From: Reyranella sp. CPCC 100927
GTDB taxonomy: Bacteria > Pseudomonadota > Alphaproteobacteria > Reyranellales > Reyranellaceae
Direction: 5' to 3'
Assembly (NCBI RefSeq): GCF_007859315.1
Contig: NZ_VOHA01000001.1
Coordinates: forward strand, 310,001 to 374,000
Length of the DNA stretch: 64,000 nt
Shown: piece by piece, positions 46,439-54,611 of the stretch
Layout of the letters: every line of letters begins with the position of its first letter
Position numbering within the stretch: the first letter of the stretch is position 1
Program-made: the position numbers and the translations under genes
Notes under the pieces: generated by a model
The model's database searches: none
What the model was told of the DNA's origin: nothing
What the model saw: the letters and a program-made list of their open reading frames with translations, nothing else

Positions 46439-47973
46439 TGGCAGGTCCCCGGGCGATGACGCTGGCGCCGCGCCTGCAGCTGGGTCAGCGTCAGGCACTG
46501 GTGATGACCCCCCAGTTGCAGCAGGCCATCAAGCTCTTGCAACTTTCGCAGCTGGAACTGGCGGGCTACGTCGAGCGCGAGCTTGAGAGCAATCCACTGC
46601 TGGTCGAGTCGCCGCGTGAGGATGATGGCGCCGCTGCCGGCGAAACGCCGATCGACAAGGCAGCACCAGCAGGCGGCGATACCGCTGATACGCTGGCCGG
46701 CGGCTCTGCCGCGCTGGGCGAAGCCGACGAGCGGTGGGCGGGTGAGTATGTCGACCGCGGTGGCGATGGTTCGTCGGCCAAGGGTGGCGGTACCGGCGCT
46801 CTCGGCGAGGATGCACCGGATGCCATGGCGCGGATTGCCGAAGGCGACGCCTCGCTCCAGCGTCATGTGCTGGCGCAGATCTCGGCCGAGATTCTCGACC
46901 CGGTCGACCGCATGGTCGCCGTCCGTCTTGTCGAGTGGCTGGAGCCCAGCGGCTACCTGGCGTCCGAGAGCGGCGATGTCGGCGCCGCACTCGGCGTCGA
47001 GGCGTCGCGCGTCGAGACTGTCCTGTCGCGCCTGCGGCAGTTCGATCCGCCGGGCCTGTTCAGTCGCACGCTGGCCGAGTGTCTGGCCGCGCAGCTGGCT
47101 GATCGCAACCGGCTTGATCCGGCGATGCAGGCGCTGCTGGACAATCTCGACCTGCTGGCGCGCCGCGACCTGAACGGCCTGCTGCGCCGGTGCGGTGTCG
47201 ATGCCGAGGATCTCGCAGGCATGATTGCCGAGATCCGTGCGCTCGATCCCAAGCCTGGCTTGCGCTTCAACCACGAGCCGGTGCGCACGGTGATCCCCGA
47301 CGTGCATCTGCGCCGCGTGCGGCACGCCGAACTGGGCGAGATCTGGGAAGTCGAGTTGAACACCGATGCGCTGCCGCGGGTGCTGGCGGATCGGCGCTAC
47401 TACGCCACCTTGAGCCGCGATGCCCGGACCAAGGAAACCCGCGAGTTCGTCGCCGAGCGCTGGCAGACGGCGAACTGGCTGGTGAAGGCCCTGGATCAGC
47501 GCGCCACGACGATCCTGAAGGTTGCGCGCGAAATCGCCCAGCAGCAGGAAGGCTTCTTCCGACATGGCGTCACGGCGCTGCGGCCGTTGGTGCTGCGCGA
47601 CGTGGCGATTGCGACGGGCCTCCACGAGAGCACGGTCAGCCGCGTCACCTCCAACAAGTTCATCGCGACGCCGCGTGGCCTGTTCGAGCTGAAGTACTTC
47701 TTCACCAGTTCCGTGTCGGCCGCCAGCGGCGCGCCGGCGGTGTCGGCGGAAGCGGTGCGTTCGCGCATGCGGCGCATGATCGATGCCGAACGCCCGGAAG
47801 CGACCCTGTCCGACGACAGGCTGGTCGAGCTGTTGCGCGATGAAGGCATCGAGATCGCGCGGCGGACGGTCGCCAAGTACCGCGAGGCCATGCGCATTCC
47901 CTCGTCGGTCCAGCGCCGGCGGGAAAAGTCGCTGTCGGGGATGGGCATGGCGATCCAGGTTGCGGCGTTGTGA
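46438..47973 (+). CDS. rpoN: RNA polymerase sigma-54 factor
   Basis: The 511-residue protein has the glutamine-rich activator region I (LGQRQALVMTPQLQQAIKLLQLSQLEL), an acidic region II, the core-binding region and the DNA-binding part. The conserved RpoN box ARRTVAKYRE is at residues 474-483. The helix-turn-helix is ATGLHESTVSRVTSNKFI. Sigma-54 directs transcription of nitrogen and stress genes from -24/-12 promoters. The lptB-rpoN-hpf-ptsN order is conserved in many proteobacteria. Confidence 0.97.
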   Translation: MAGPRAMTLAPRLQLGQRQALVMTPQLQQAIKLLQLSQLELAGYVERELESNPLLVESPREDDGAAAGETPIDKAAPAGGDTADTLAGGSAALGEADERWAGEYVDRGGDGSSAKGGGTGALGEDAPDAMARIAEGDASLQRHVLAQISAEILDPVDRMVAVRLVEWLEPSGYLASESGDVGAALGVEASRVETVLSRLRQFDPPGLFSRTLAECLAAQLADRNRLDPAMQALLDNLDLLARRDLNGLLRRCGVDAEDLAGMIAEIRALDPKPGLRFNHEPVRTVIPDVHLRRVRHAELGEIWEVELNTDALPRVLADRRYYATLSRDARTKETREFVAERWQTANWLVKALDQRATTILKVAREIAQQQEGFFRHGVTALRPLVLRDVAIATGLHESTVSRVTSNKFIATPRGLFELKYFFTSSVSAASGAPAVSAEAVRSRMRRMIDAERPEATLSDDRLVELLRDEGIEIARRTVAKYREAMRIPSSVQRRREKSLSGMGMAIQVAAL

Positions 47974-48051
47974 GCGTTTGCTGTACATAGCCGCGCTCAA
48001 GATGCGTTCAGTCGGTAATTTTATACGTAAAATCAGATAGTTGGGGGTTGC

Positions 48052-48080
48052 TTGACTCGCCTGAAACCGATCCATATGGT
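48052..48080 (+). promoter_or_regulatory. putative promoter of hpf-ptsN
   Basis: TTGACT and TATGGT are separated by 17 bp. The spacer upstream holds an AT-rich stretch (TTTTATACGTAAAATC). It would allow hpf to be expressed separately from the rpoN operon. Confidence 0.55.
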
Positions 48081-48125
48081 GATTTCATTCAGCGCCCTGG
48101 CTGGCCTTGGCAGTGGGACGCAGAC

Positions 48126-48722
48126 ATGGCGATGAACCTCACGGTCAGTGGCAAGCAGATCGACATCGGCGACGCGTTGCGTGGTCATGTTCAGCGCTCG
48201 CTCGATGCGGCCGTGGCCAAGTACTTCGACGGTGCCCTCGACGGGACGGTAACGTTCTCACGACATGCGCACGAAATCCGCTCCGACATTTCCGTTCATG
48301 TCGGACGCAATATCATGATCCAAAGCCACGCGACGGCCAGCGATCCCTACGTTGCCTTCGAGGCGGCGTGTGATCATGCCGCCAAGCGGCTGCGGCGGCA
48401 CAAACGGCGGCTGCGCGATCACAACGTGCGGCCGGTGCGGGAGATCGAGGCCACGCTGGCGCGCCAGTCCGTCATCGCGATCGAGGCCGAAGAGCCGGAA
48501 GAAACGTCCGGTCATGACCCACTGGTCATTGCCGAAATGCAGACGAACGTGCAGACACTGACCGTCGGTGAGGCCGTAATGCGGCTCGATCTGGGACAAC
48601 TGCCAGCCCTGATGTTTCGCAATCGCGCTAACGGCTTGTTCAACATGGTGTATCGCCGACCGGACGGCAACATCGGGTGGGTCGACCCCCAGAACGGCCC
48701 AGCCTCGGGCGCGTCATCCTGA
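48126..48722 (+). CDS. hpf: ribosome hibernation promoting factor, long form
   Basis: From the ATG at 48126 the product is 198 residues. The N-terminal S30AE domain (MNLTVSGKQIDIGDALRGHVQRSLDAAVAKYFDG and DPYVAFEAACDHAAKRLRRHKRRLRDH) is joined by an acidic linker (EAEEPEETSG) to the C-terminal dimerisation domain (TVGEAVMRLDLGQLPALMFRNRANGLFNMVYRRPDGNIGWVDP). Long HPF dimerises 70S ribosomes in stationary phase. The next ATG, at 48132, is an alternative start. ptsN follows. Confidence 0.94.
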   Translation: MAMNLTVSGKQIDIGDALRGHVQRSLDAAVAKYFDGALDGTVTFSRHAHEIRSDISVHVGRNIMIQSHATASDPYVAFEAACDHAAKRLRRHKRRLRDHNVRPVREIEATLARQSVIAIEAEEPEETSGHDPLVIAEMQTNVQTLTVGEAVMRLDLGQLPALMFRNRANGLFNMVYRRPDGNIGWVDPQNGPASGASS

Positions 48723-48763
48723 CCGCGACCGGCCGAAGCATAACTCGAATAAGGCATGCCACG

Positions 48764-49231
48764 ATGGAACTTGCGGACATCCTCGCGCCGGACGCCGTGA
48801 TCGCCGACATGCGGGCAAGCAGCAAGAAACAGGCGTTGATCGAAACGGCGCAACGGGCCGCGCACGTCACCGGCTTGCATGAGCGCACGATCTTCGATGT
48901 CCTGCTGGAGCGCGAAAGACTGGGTTCGACCGGACTGGGCGGCGGCATCGCCATTCCGCACGGCAAGCTTGCCGGCCTGGATCGCCTTCATGGTGTGTTC
49001 GCCAGGCTGGCCACGCCGATCGATTTCGAAGCCATCGATGCGCGTCCGGTCGACCTGATGTTCGTCCTGCTGGCGCCGGAAAGTGCCGGCGCCGACCATC
49101 TCAAGGCGCTGTCACGCGTCTCGCGCGCGCTGCGCGATCGGGTGCTGGTCGAAAAGTTGAGAGCGACGGACCGCGCCGATGCGCTCTATGCCCTGCTGGT
49201 AGAGCCGCTGCGCTCGCCGCGCGCGGCCTAG
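48764..49231 (+). CDS. ptsN: PTS nitrogen regulatory protein IIA-Ntr
   Basis: The 155-residue EIIA protein of the Ntr branch starts MELADILAPDAVIADMRASSKKQALIETAQRAA. Its phosphorylated His lies in GGGIAIPHGKL. The VLLAPESAGADHLKALSRVSRALRD core is typical. It regulates potassium, nitrogen or sigma-54 functions through PtsP and NPr and not through sugar transport. It lies next to hpf and rpoN as usual. A strong terminator closes the operon. Confidence 0.95.
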   Translation: MELADILAPDAVIADMRASSKKQALIETAQRAAHVTGLHERTIFDVLLERERLGSTGLGGGIAIPHGKLAGLDRLHGVFARLATPIDFEAIDARPVDLMFVLLAPESAGADHLKALSRVSRALRDRVLVEKLRATDRADALYALLVEPLRSPRAA

Positions 49232-49249
49232 CGAAAACCTCGACACAAC

Positions 49250-49287
49250 GACGGCGCGTCGGAGGCCGACGCGCCGTCGCCGTTTTC
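49250..49287 (+). terminator. operon terminator after ptsN
   Basis: A 13-bp perfect stem GACGGCGCGTCGG / CCGACGCGCCGTC with an AGG loop is followed by GCCGTTTTCT. It separates the plus-strand block from the convergent DUF1150 gene. Confidence 0.92.
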
Positions 49288-49304
49288 TATCCGCACGCTG
49301 TCCG

Positions 49305-49526
49305 TCAGTGGACGAGCGCGGGCTCCAGTTCATTCTGTCGCACCAGGGCTTGGGCGGTCTCGATATCCGGGGCGCCGGCCAGCGGGCGGCCATCGGCAGC
49401 GAACACGCCGATGGCATTCTTGCCGTCGGGCAGCGTCACGGCCTTGATGTAGGCGAACTGCTCGAGGCCGAGGACAGCGAACTCGGCCGCCGACAGTGTC
49501 TTGAGGGGAGAAGCTGCTTCAAGCAT
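49305..49526 (-). CDS. DUF1150 family protein
   Basis: The 73-residue protein reads MLEAASPLKTLSAAEFAVLGLEQFAYIKAV and later IGVFAADGRPLAGAPDIETAQALVRQNELEPALVH, the DUF1150 (PF06620) pattern. The start at 49526 has AAGGAGG ending five bases upstream; an in-frame ATG at 49541 is inside that SD and is unlikely. The gene follows hsp20 by 34 bp. Hsp20-DUF1150 pairs recur in alphaproteobacteria, so a role in proteostasis is plausible. Confidence 0.9.
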   Translation of the reverse strand: MLEAASPLKTLSAAEFAVLGLEQFAYIKAVTLPDGKNAIGVFAADGRPLAGAPDIETAQALVRQNELEPALVH

Positions 49527-49560
49527 GGGGTCCTCCTTCATGACGAACCCGTTGGGCCTT

Positions 49561-50022
49561 TCAGCCCGTGACGTCGATGGTCTTACCGCGCGACGTCTTC
49601 GCGGAGCCCGATGCGGCGGTGTCGATCCGGATGGTCTTCACTTTCGGTTCGATGGTCGGCCGCGCCAGATCGATGGCCAGCAGGCCATTCTCCAGCTTGG
49701 CGCCGGTCACTTCGATGCCGTCCGCCAGCATGAAGGTGCGATGAAACTGGCGACCCGCGATACCGCGGTGCAGATAGACCCGCTCCGGATCGTCCTGCTG
49801 CTTGCCACGGACCGACAGCTGGTTCTCGACCACTTCGATGGTCAGATCAGCCTCAGTGAAACCCGCAACTGCCAAGGTGATACGCAACCCGGCATCGCCA
49901 ATCTTTTCAATATTGTACGGTGGATAGCCGTCACTGCCGCTCTTCGTCAGCCGGTCGAGCGACCGTTCGAGTTGTTCAAAGCCGAGCAGGAACGGCGAAC
50001 TGAACATCGATACCCTGTTCAC
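49561..50022 (-). CDS. Hsp20 family small heat-shock protein
   Basis: The GTG start at 50022 has AGGAGG five bases upstream and gives VNRVSMFSSPFLLGFEQLERSLDR, matching the common N-terminus of this alphaproteobacterial group. The product is 153 residues. The alpha-crystallin domain is visible in YPPYNIEKIGDAGLRITLAVAGFTEADLTIEVVENQLSVRGKQ and the terminal ENGLLAIDLARPTIEP. It is an ATP-independent holdase. An ATG at 50007 is a possible internal start. DUF1150 follows. Confidence 0.93.
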   Translation of the reverse strand: MNRVSMFSSPFLLGFEQLERSLDRLTKSGSDGYPPYNIEKIGDAGLRITLAVAGFTEADLTIEVVENQLSVRGKQQDDPERVYLHRGIAGRQFHRTFMLADGIEVTGAKLENGLLAIDLARPTIEPKVKTIRIDTAASGSAKTSRGKTIDVTG

Positions 50023-50140
50023 AAAACCCTCCTCTGCCGAGCGAGCGGTCGGCGGCGACCCCGAAGGCATCGCCACCTGGACAGCATGTGGGCCCGGCTG
50101 AGCGGGCGTTCAAGGGTGATTTCCGGCTGATGCCGTGTGC

Positions 50141-50169
50141 TTGCCTTGCGTTGCCGCGATCTGTATAAA
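50141..50169 (+). promoter_or_regulatory. putative promoter of rpmI-rplT
   Basis: TTGCCT and TATAAA with a 17-bp spacer, about 120 bp upstream of rpmI. The leader it would produce contains the hairpin at 50249-50266. Confidence 0.6.
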
Positions 50170-50248
50170 CCGGCCTCCTTTCGGGCGGCCTGGCGTAAAG
50201 GGCATGCCATGGCGGTCCCGAAGACATCCCGGCGAAATCGTCGCCGAT

Positions 50249-50266
50249 AGCGCCCCATAGGGCGCT
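50249..50266 (+). promoter_or_regulatory. leader hairpin just before rpmI
   Basis: A 7-bp stem AGCGCCC / GGGCGCT with a CATA loop ends 23 bp before the rpmI start. In E. coli and Bacillus, L20 represses this operon by binding such leader structures; this hairpin may serve the same purpose here. Confidence 0.4.
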
Positions 50267-50288
50267 AAATTCTTGAAAAGAGGATGAA

Positions 50289-50489
50289 ATGCCCAAAATG
50301 AAGACCAAGAGCGGAGCCAAGAAGCGGTTCCGGCTCACGGCGTCGGGTAAGGTCAAGATCCCGGTCGCCGGCAAGCGTCACGGCATGAGCAAGCGCGGCA
50401 ACCGCTTCCTGCGCCAGGCCACCGGCACGGTGATCGCGGCCGAGGGCGATGCGCGCAAGATCAAGCAGTACTTCCTGCCGAACGCGTGA
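50289..50489 (+). CDS. rpmI: 50S ribosomal protein L35
   Basis: A complete 66-residue L35, [37 protein letters not shown]. It is very basic, as expected, with AGAGGATGAA before the ATG. It is the first gene of the rpmI-rplT operon and binds the large ribosomal subunit. rplT follows 14 bp later. Confidence 0.97.
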   Translation: MPKMKTKSGAKKRFRLTASGKVKIPVAGKRHGMSKRGNRFLRQATGTVIAAEGDARKIKQYFLPNA

Positions 50490-50503
50490 CGGAGAGCTGA
50501 ACC

Positions 50504-50860
50504 ATGGCCCGCGTCAAACGGGGCGTCACCAGCCACGCCCGCCACAAGAAGGTCCTCAAGCTCGCCAAGGGCTACCGGGGCCGCGCCCACAACACCTATC
50601 GCACGGCGCTGGAGAAGGTCGAAAAGGGCCTCCAGTACGCCTACCGCGACCGGCGCACCAAGAAGCGCAATTTCCGGGCGCTCTGGATCCAGCGCATCAA
50701 TGCCGCCGTGCGCGAGCACGGCATGACCTACTCCGCGTTCGTGAACGGCATCGCCAAGGCCGGCATCGAAATCGACCGCAAGGTGATGGCCGATCTGGCG
50801 GTGCGCGAACCGGCAGCGTTTAGGGCCTTGGTCGATCAAGCCCAGGCCGCCCTGAAGTAA
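50504..50860 (+). CDS. rplT: 50S ribosomal protein L20
   Basis: A 118-residue L20: [83 protein letters not shown]. It binds 23S rRNA early in assembly and, in model bacteria, represses its own operon. It has the strong GGAGA upstream. A terminator follows 39 bp downstream, before pheS. Confidence 0.97.
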   Translation: MARVKRGVTSHARHKKVLKLAKGYRGRAHNTYRTALEKVEKGLQYAYRDRRTKKRNFRALWIQRINAAVREHGMTYSAFVNGIAKAGIEIDRKVMADLAVREPAAFRALVDQAQAALK

Positions 50861-50899
50861 ACGGCCGCCCGGCGTCACCGCCGGCGGACGCAAGAAGAG

Positions 50900-50934
50900 A
50901 AAAGGGAAGCCGCGGGCGACCGGGCTTCCCTTTT
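50900..50934 (+). terminator. terminator or attenuator between rplT and pheS
   Basis: A 12-bp stem AAAAGGGAAGCC / GGCTTCCCTTTT with an 11-base loop is followed by GTGCG. It probably ends the rplT message, but its position 38 bp before pheS leaves room for it to act as an attenuator. Confidence 0.82.
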
Positions 50935-50971
50935 GTGCGTTCAGCACCTTCCTCTGCGGGGAAGGCAAAAC

Positions 50972-52084
50972 ATGAGCGAGACGATGGACGATCTGTCGAC
51001 GATCCGGTCCGAGACGCTGGCGGCAGTCGCCGCGGCCACCGACGCGCGCGCGCTCGATGCGGCACGGGTGGCGGCGCTGGGCAAGAACGGCCGCGTCACC
51101 GGGTTGATGAAAACCCTGGGCGCCTTGCCGCCGGACGAGCGCAAGGCGTTCGGCCAGACGGTCAACACCCTGAAGGACGAGATCGCCGCCGCGCTCGATG
51201 CGCGCAAGGCCGATATCGATCGCGCCTCGTTGGCGGCCCGTCTGGAAGCAGAGCGTCTGGATGTCAGCCTGCCGGTGCGGCCCGAGCGCATGGGCACGCT
51301 GCACCCGATCGGCCAGACCATCGACGAGATCTGTGCTGTCTTCGGCGAGATGGGCTTCGTCTGGGCCGAGGGTCCCGACATCGAGGACGATTGGCACAAC
51401 TTCGAAGCGCTGAATTTCCCGCCCGACCATCCGGCGCGGCAGATGCAGGACACGTTCTTCCTGCCGCCGCGGGCCGACGGCATGCCGATGGTGCTGCGCA
51501 CCCACACCTCGCCGGTGCAGGCACGCACCATGCTCGACAAGCGCGTCCAGAAGATGCTGGCCGACGGCGGCTCGCTGCGCGTGATCGTGCCCGGCCGCAC
51601 CTTCCGCACCGACAGCGACCAGACCCACACGCCGATGTTCCACCAGGTCGAAGGCCTGGTGATCGACCGCACGACGCACATGGGCCACCTCAAGGGCTGT
51701 CTCACCGACTTCTGTCGCGCCTTCTTCGAGGTCGACGACGTGCCGGTGCGGTTCCGTCCTTCCTACTTCCCCTTCACCGAGCCGTCGGCCGAGGTCGATA
51801 TCGGCTGTTCGTGGAAGGGCGGCGAACTGCGGATCGGCGCCGGCGACAGCTGGCTCGAGATCCTCGGCAGCGGCATGGTGCATCCCAACGTGCTGCGCCA
51901 TTGCGGCCTGGATCCCGAAATCTACCAGGGCTTCGCCTTCGGCATGGGCATCGAGCGCGTGGCGATGCTGAAGTACGGCGTCCCGGATCTGCGCACGTTC
52001 TTCGACTCCGATCTGCGCTGGCTGCGCCATTACGGTTTCTCGGCGCTCGACGTCCCGAGCCTCACGGGAGGGCTCAGCCGATGA
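50972..52084 (+). CDS. pheS: phenylalanyl-tRNA synthetase alpha subunit
   Basis: The 370-residue protein starts [43 protein letters not shown], the N-terminal coiled coil. The catalytic core has motif 1 ([19 protein letters not shown]), motif 2 ([20 protein letters not shown]) and motif 3 ([18 protein letters not shown]). It makes a tetramer with PheT. The ATG at 50972 lies 6 bp after a small palindrome (CCTTCC...GGAAGG) that contains its GGAAGG SD. The stop overlaps the pheT start by ATGA. Confidence 0.97.
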   Translation: MSETMDDLSTIRSETLAAVAAATDARALDAARVAALGKNGRVTGLMKTLGALPPDERKAFGQTVNTLKDEIAAALDARKADIDRASLAARLEAERLDVSLPVRPERMGTLHPIGQTIDEICAVFGEMGFVWAEGPDIEDDWHNFEALNFPPDHPARQMQDTFFLPPRADGMPMVLRTHTSPVQARTMLDKRVQKMLADGGSLRVIVPGRTFRTDSDQTHTPMFHQVEGLVIDRTTHMGHLKGCLTDFCRAFFEVDDVPVRFRPSYFPFTEPSAEVDIGCSWKGGELRIGAGDSWLEILGSGMVHPNVLRHCGLDPEIYQGFAFGMGIERVAMLKYGVPDLRTFFDSDLRWLRHYGFSALDVPSLTGGLSR

Positions 52085-54480
52085 AGTTCACGCTTTCCTG
52101 GCTCAAGGAGCACCTCGACACCACCGCGTCGGTGGCCGAGATCCAGCGTACACTCACCATGCTCGGTCTCGAAGTCGAGTCGGTCGAGGACCGTGCCGCC
52201 AAGCTCGAGGGTTTCATCACCGCCCACGTGCTGGAGGCCGTGCAGCACCCCAACGCCGACAAGCTGCGGGTGTGCAAGGTCGACACCGGCAGCGGCATCG
52301 TGCAGGTCGTGTGCGGCGCGCCCAACGCGCGCACCGGCATGAAGGGCGTGTTCGCGCCGTCGGGCGCGCACATTCCCGGCACGGGTCTCGACCTGAAGCC
52401 GAGCAAGATCCGCGGCGTCGACAGCAACGGCATGCTGTGCTCGGAGCGCGAGCTGGAACTGTCGGAGGATCACGCCGGCATCATCGACCTGCCGGCCGAT
52501 ACGCCGATCGGTTTGCCGGCGGCACGCGTGCTGGGCATCGACGATCCGGTGATCGAGATCAAGGTGACGCCCAACCGCGCCGATGCGCTGGGCGTGCTGG
52601 GCATCGCGCGTGATCTTGAGGCGGCCGGTCTTGGCCGGCGCAAGCAGCCGGATGTCGCCAAGGTGCCGGGCACCTACAAGAGCCCCGTCCGCTGGACGCA
52701 TGGCTATGACGTGAAGCCGGGTGTGTCGTGCCCGATCGTCGTTGGCCGCCATTTCCGCAACGTCAAGAACGGCCCCAGCCCGGCGTGGCTGCAGCAGCGG
52801 CTGCGTGCCATCGGCTTGCGGCCGATCTCGGCGCTGGTCGACATCACCAACCTGGTGACGTTCGATCTCAACCGGCCCCTGCATGTCTTCGACGCCGACA
52901 AGATCGCGGGCGATCTCGTGATGCGCCAGGCGACGCCGGGCGAAACGGTCCTGGCGTTGGACGGCCGCACCTACACGCTCGACGAGACGATGGCGGTGAT
53001 CGCCGACAGCAAGGCGGTCCACGGCATCGGCGGCATCATGGGCGGCGAGGACAGCGGGGTGTCGGAAACGACGACCAACGTGTTCCTCGAGGTCGCCTAC
53101 TTCGATCCGATCGCGGTCTCGGCCGCCGGCCGCAAGCTCGCCATCCAGTCCGACGCACGCTATCGCTTCGAGCGCGGCGTCGATCCGGAGTCGGTGTGGT
53201 GGGGTGCCGAAGTCGCGGCGCGGCTGATCCTCGAATTGTGCGGTGGCGAGACCAGCGAGCTGGTGTCCAGCGGCATCATGCCGGCGTGGCAGCGCAGCTA
53301 CAGCCTGCGCCCCGAGCGCGCCCGGACGCTGGGCGGCGCCGACGTGCCGGCCGCAGCCCAGCTCGACATCCTGCGCAAGCTCGGCTTCGGGCCGTCGGGC
53401 GAGGGGCCGTGGTCGGTGGCCGTGCCGTCGTGGCGCCCCGATGTCGTCGGCGAGGCCGACCTGGTCGAGGAAGTCGTGCGCGTGCACGGCTACGACAATG
53501 TGCCGGCCGTCTCCATGCCGCGCGAGACCGCGACATCGCGGCCCGTGCGTACGCCCGAGCAGCGCCGTGTCCCCACGGCGCGCCGGGCGCTCGCCGTGCG
53601 TGGCCTGACCGAGGCCGTGACGTCGTCGTTCACGCACTCGGTGCTGGCTGATCTGTTCGGCGGTGTCGGCGATGACCTGAAGGTGCTCAACCCGATCGCG
53701 TCGGAGCTCGACGTGATGCGGCCCTCGATCCTGCCCAACCTGCTGCAGGCCTGCGGTCGCAACGAGGCGCGCGGGCTGAAGGATCCGGCGTTGTTCGAGG
53801 TCGGCCCGCAGTACAAGGACGCGACACCCACCGGCCAGCGTTCGATTGCAGCCGGCGTGCGCTACGGCAAGGGCCAGCCGCGCGCCTGGACAGGTCCAGA
53901 ACGGCCGGTCGACGCTTTCGATGCCAAGGCCGACGCGCTGGCCGTGCTGGCGGCCATCGGCGCGCCGACGGACAATCTCGTGGCGCAGCCCAAGGCGCCG
54001 GCCTGGTACCATCCCGGACGGTCCGGCGCGCTGGTGCTGGGCGACCGGCCGCTGGCATATTTCGGCGAGGTGCATCCCGATGTGCTGGCGAAGCTCGACC
54101 TGCGCGGTCCGGCCGCGGCGTTCGAGGTGTTCCTCGATGCCGCGCCGCCGGCCAAGGCACGTCCCAGCAAGGCCCGCCCGGCGCTGAAGCTGTCGCCGTT
54201 CCAGCCGCTGGAGCGCGACTTCGCCTTCATCGTCGACGGCACGATCCCGGCCGATACGCTGGTGCGCGCCGCCCGCGGTGCCGATCGCGCCATGATCACG
54301 GCGGCGCAGGTGTTCGACGTCTATGCCGGCAAGGGCGTGCCCGACGGCAAGAAGTCGGTGGCCCTGTCGGTGACCATCCAGCCGGCCGAGAAGACGCTGA
54401 CCGACGAGGAGATCGAGGCGATCTCGCAGAAGGTCGTGGCCCAGGTCGCCAAGCAAGCCGGTGGCGTGCTGCGCGGGTGA
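52081..54480 (+). CDS. pheT: phenylalanyl-tRNA synthetase beta subunit
   Basis: The 799-residue protein has the N-terminal [14 protein letters not shown], a tRNA-binding OB domain ([27 protein letters not shown]), B3/B4 editing domain, B5 ([28 protein letters not shown]), the catalytic-like region and the C-terminal FDX-ACB ([13 protein letters not shown]...). Length and order are typical. It is coupled to pheS. The reading frame is also open through pheS, but that is not coding. A REP-like repeat follows the stop. Confidence 0.97.
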   Translation: MKFTLSWLKEHLDTTASVAEIQRTLTMLGLEVESVEDRAAKLEGFITAHVLEAVQHPNADKLRVCKVDTGSGIVQVVCGAPNARTGMKGVFAPSGAHIPGTGLDLKPSKIRGVDSNGMLCSERELELSEDHAGIIDLPADTPIGLPAARVLGIDDPVIEIKVTPNRADALGVLGIARDLEAAGLGRRKQPDVAKVPGTYKSPVRWTHGYDVKPGVSCPIVVGRHFRNVKNGPSPAWLQQRLRAIGLRPISALVDITNLVTFDLNRPLHVFDADKIAGDLVMRQATPGETVLALDGRTYTLDETMAVIADSKAVHGIGGIMGGEDSGVSETTTNVFLEVAYFDPIAVSAAGRKLAIQSDARYRFERGVDPESVWWGAEVAARLILELCGGETSELVSSGIMPAWQRSYSLRPERARTLGGADVPAAAQLDILRKLGFGPSGEGPWSVAVPSWRPDVVGEADLVEEVVRVHGYDNVPAVSMPRETATSRPVRTPEQRRVPTARRALAVRGLTEAVTSSFTHSVLADLFGGVGDDLKVLNPIASELDVMRPSILPNLLQACGRNEARGLKDPALFEVGPQYKDATPTGQRSIAAGVRYGKGQPRAWTGPERPVDAFDAKADALAVLAAIGAPTDNLVAQPKAPAWYHPGRSGALVLGDRPLAYFGEVHPDVLAKLDLRGPAAAFEVFLDAAPPAKARPSKARPALKLSPFQPLERDFAFIVDGTIPADTLVRAARGADRAMITAAQVFDVYAGKGVPDGKKSVALSVTIQPAEKTLTDEEIEAISQKVVAQVAKQAGGVLRG

Positions 54481-54481
54481 C

Positions 54482-54585
54482 CTGGAGCGCGGGCGTCCCG
54501 CCCGCATCGCCCGGAGCGTAAGCGGAGGGTGAAGCCGCCGTGGTCGGCGCTCGCGCCGATGCGGGCCAGAGGCCCGCGCTCCCAG
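54482..54585. repeat. REP-like large inverted repeat
   Basis: The spacer between pheT and the sulfatase gene consists of two long arms, 54482-54509 (CTGGAGCGCGGGCGTCCCGC...) and 54557-54585 (CGATGCGGGCCAGAGGCCCG...). Reversed and complemented they nearly match. GC content is above the flanks. Such GCGCGGG...GCCCGCGC palindromes are scattered in intergenic regions of some alphaproteobacteria. Confidence 0.7.
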
Positions 54586-54611
54586 GCGCTACGCTCGGCA
54601 TGACGGGCTGA

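Noticed and set aside
46411-48075. 554-codon minus-strand open frame across rpoN
   Set aside because: Antisense to rpoN with no family resemblance.
48090-48118. Possible sigma-54 promoter (TGGC...TTGGCA) ahead of hpf
   Set aside because: GG and GC are one base too close for a -24/-12 pair; a sigma-70-like promoter at 48052-48080 fits better.
50935-52080. Open extension of the pheT frame through pheS (1181 codons in total)
   Set aside because: The region is coding for pheS in another frame, and pheT has a normal ATG with coupling ATGA at 52081.
52030-54507. 825-codon minus-strand open frame across pheT
   Set aside because: Fully antisense to pheT; composition is that of a shadow frame.
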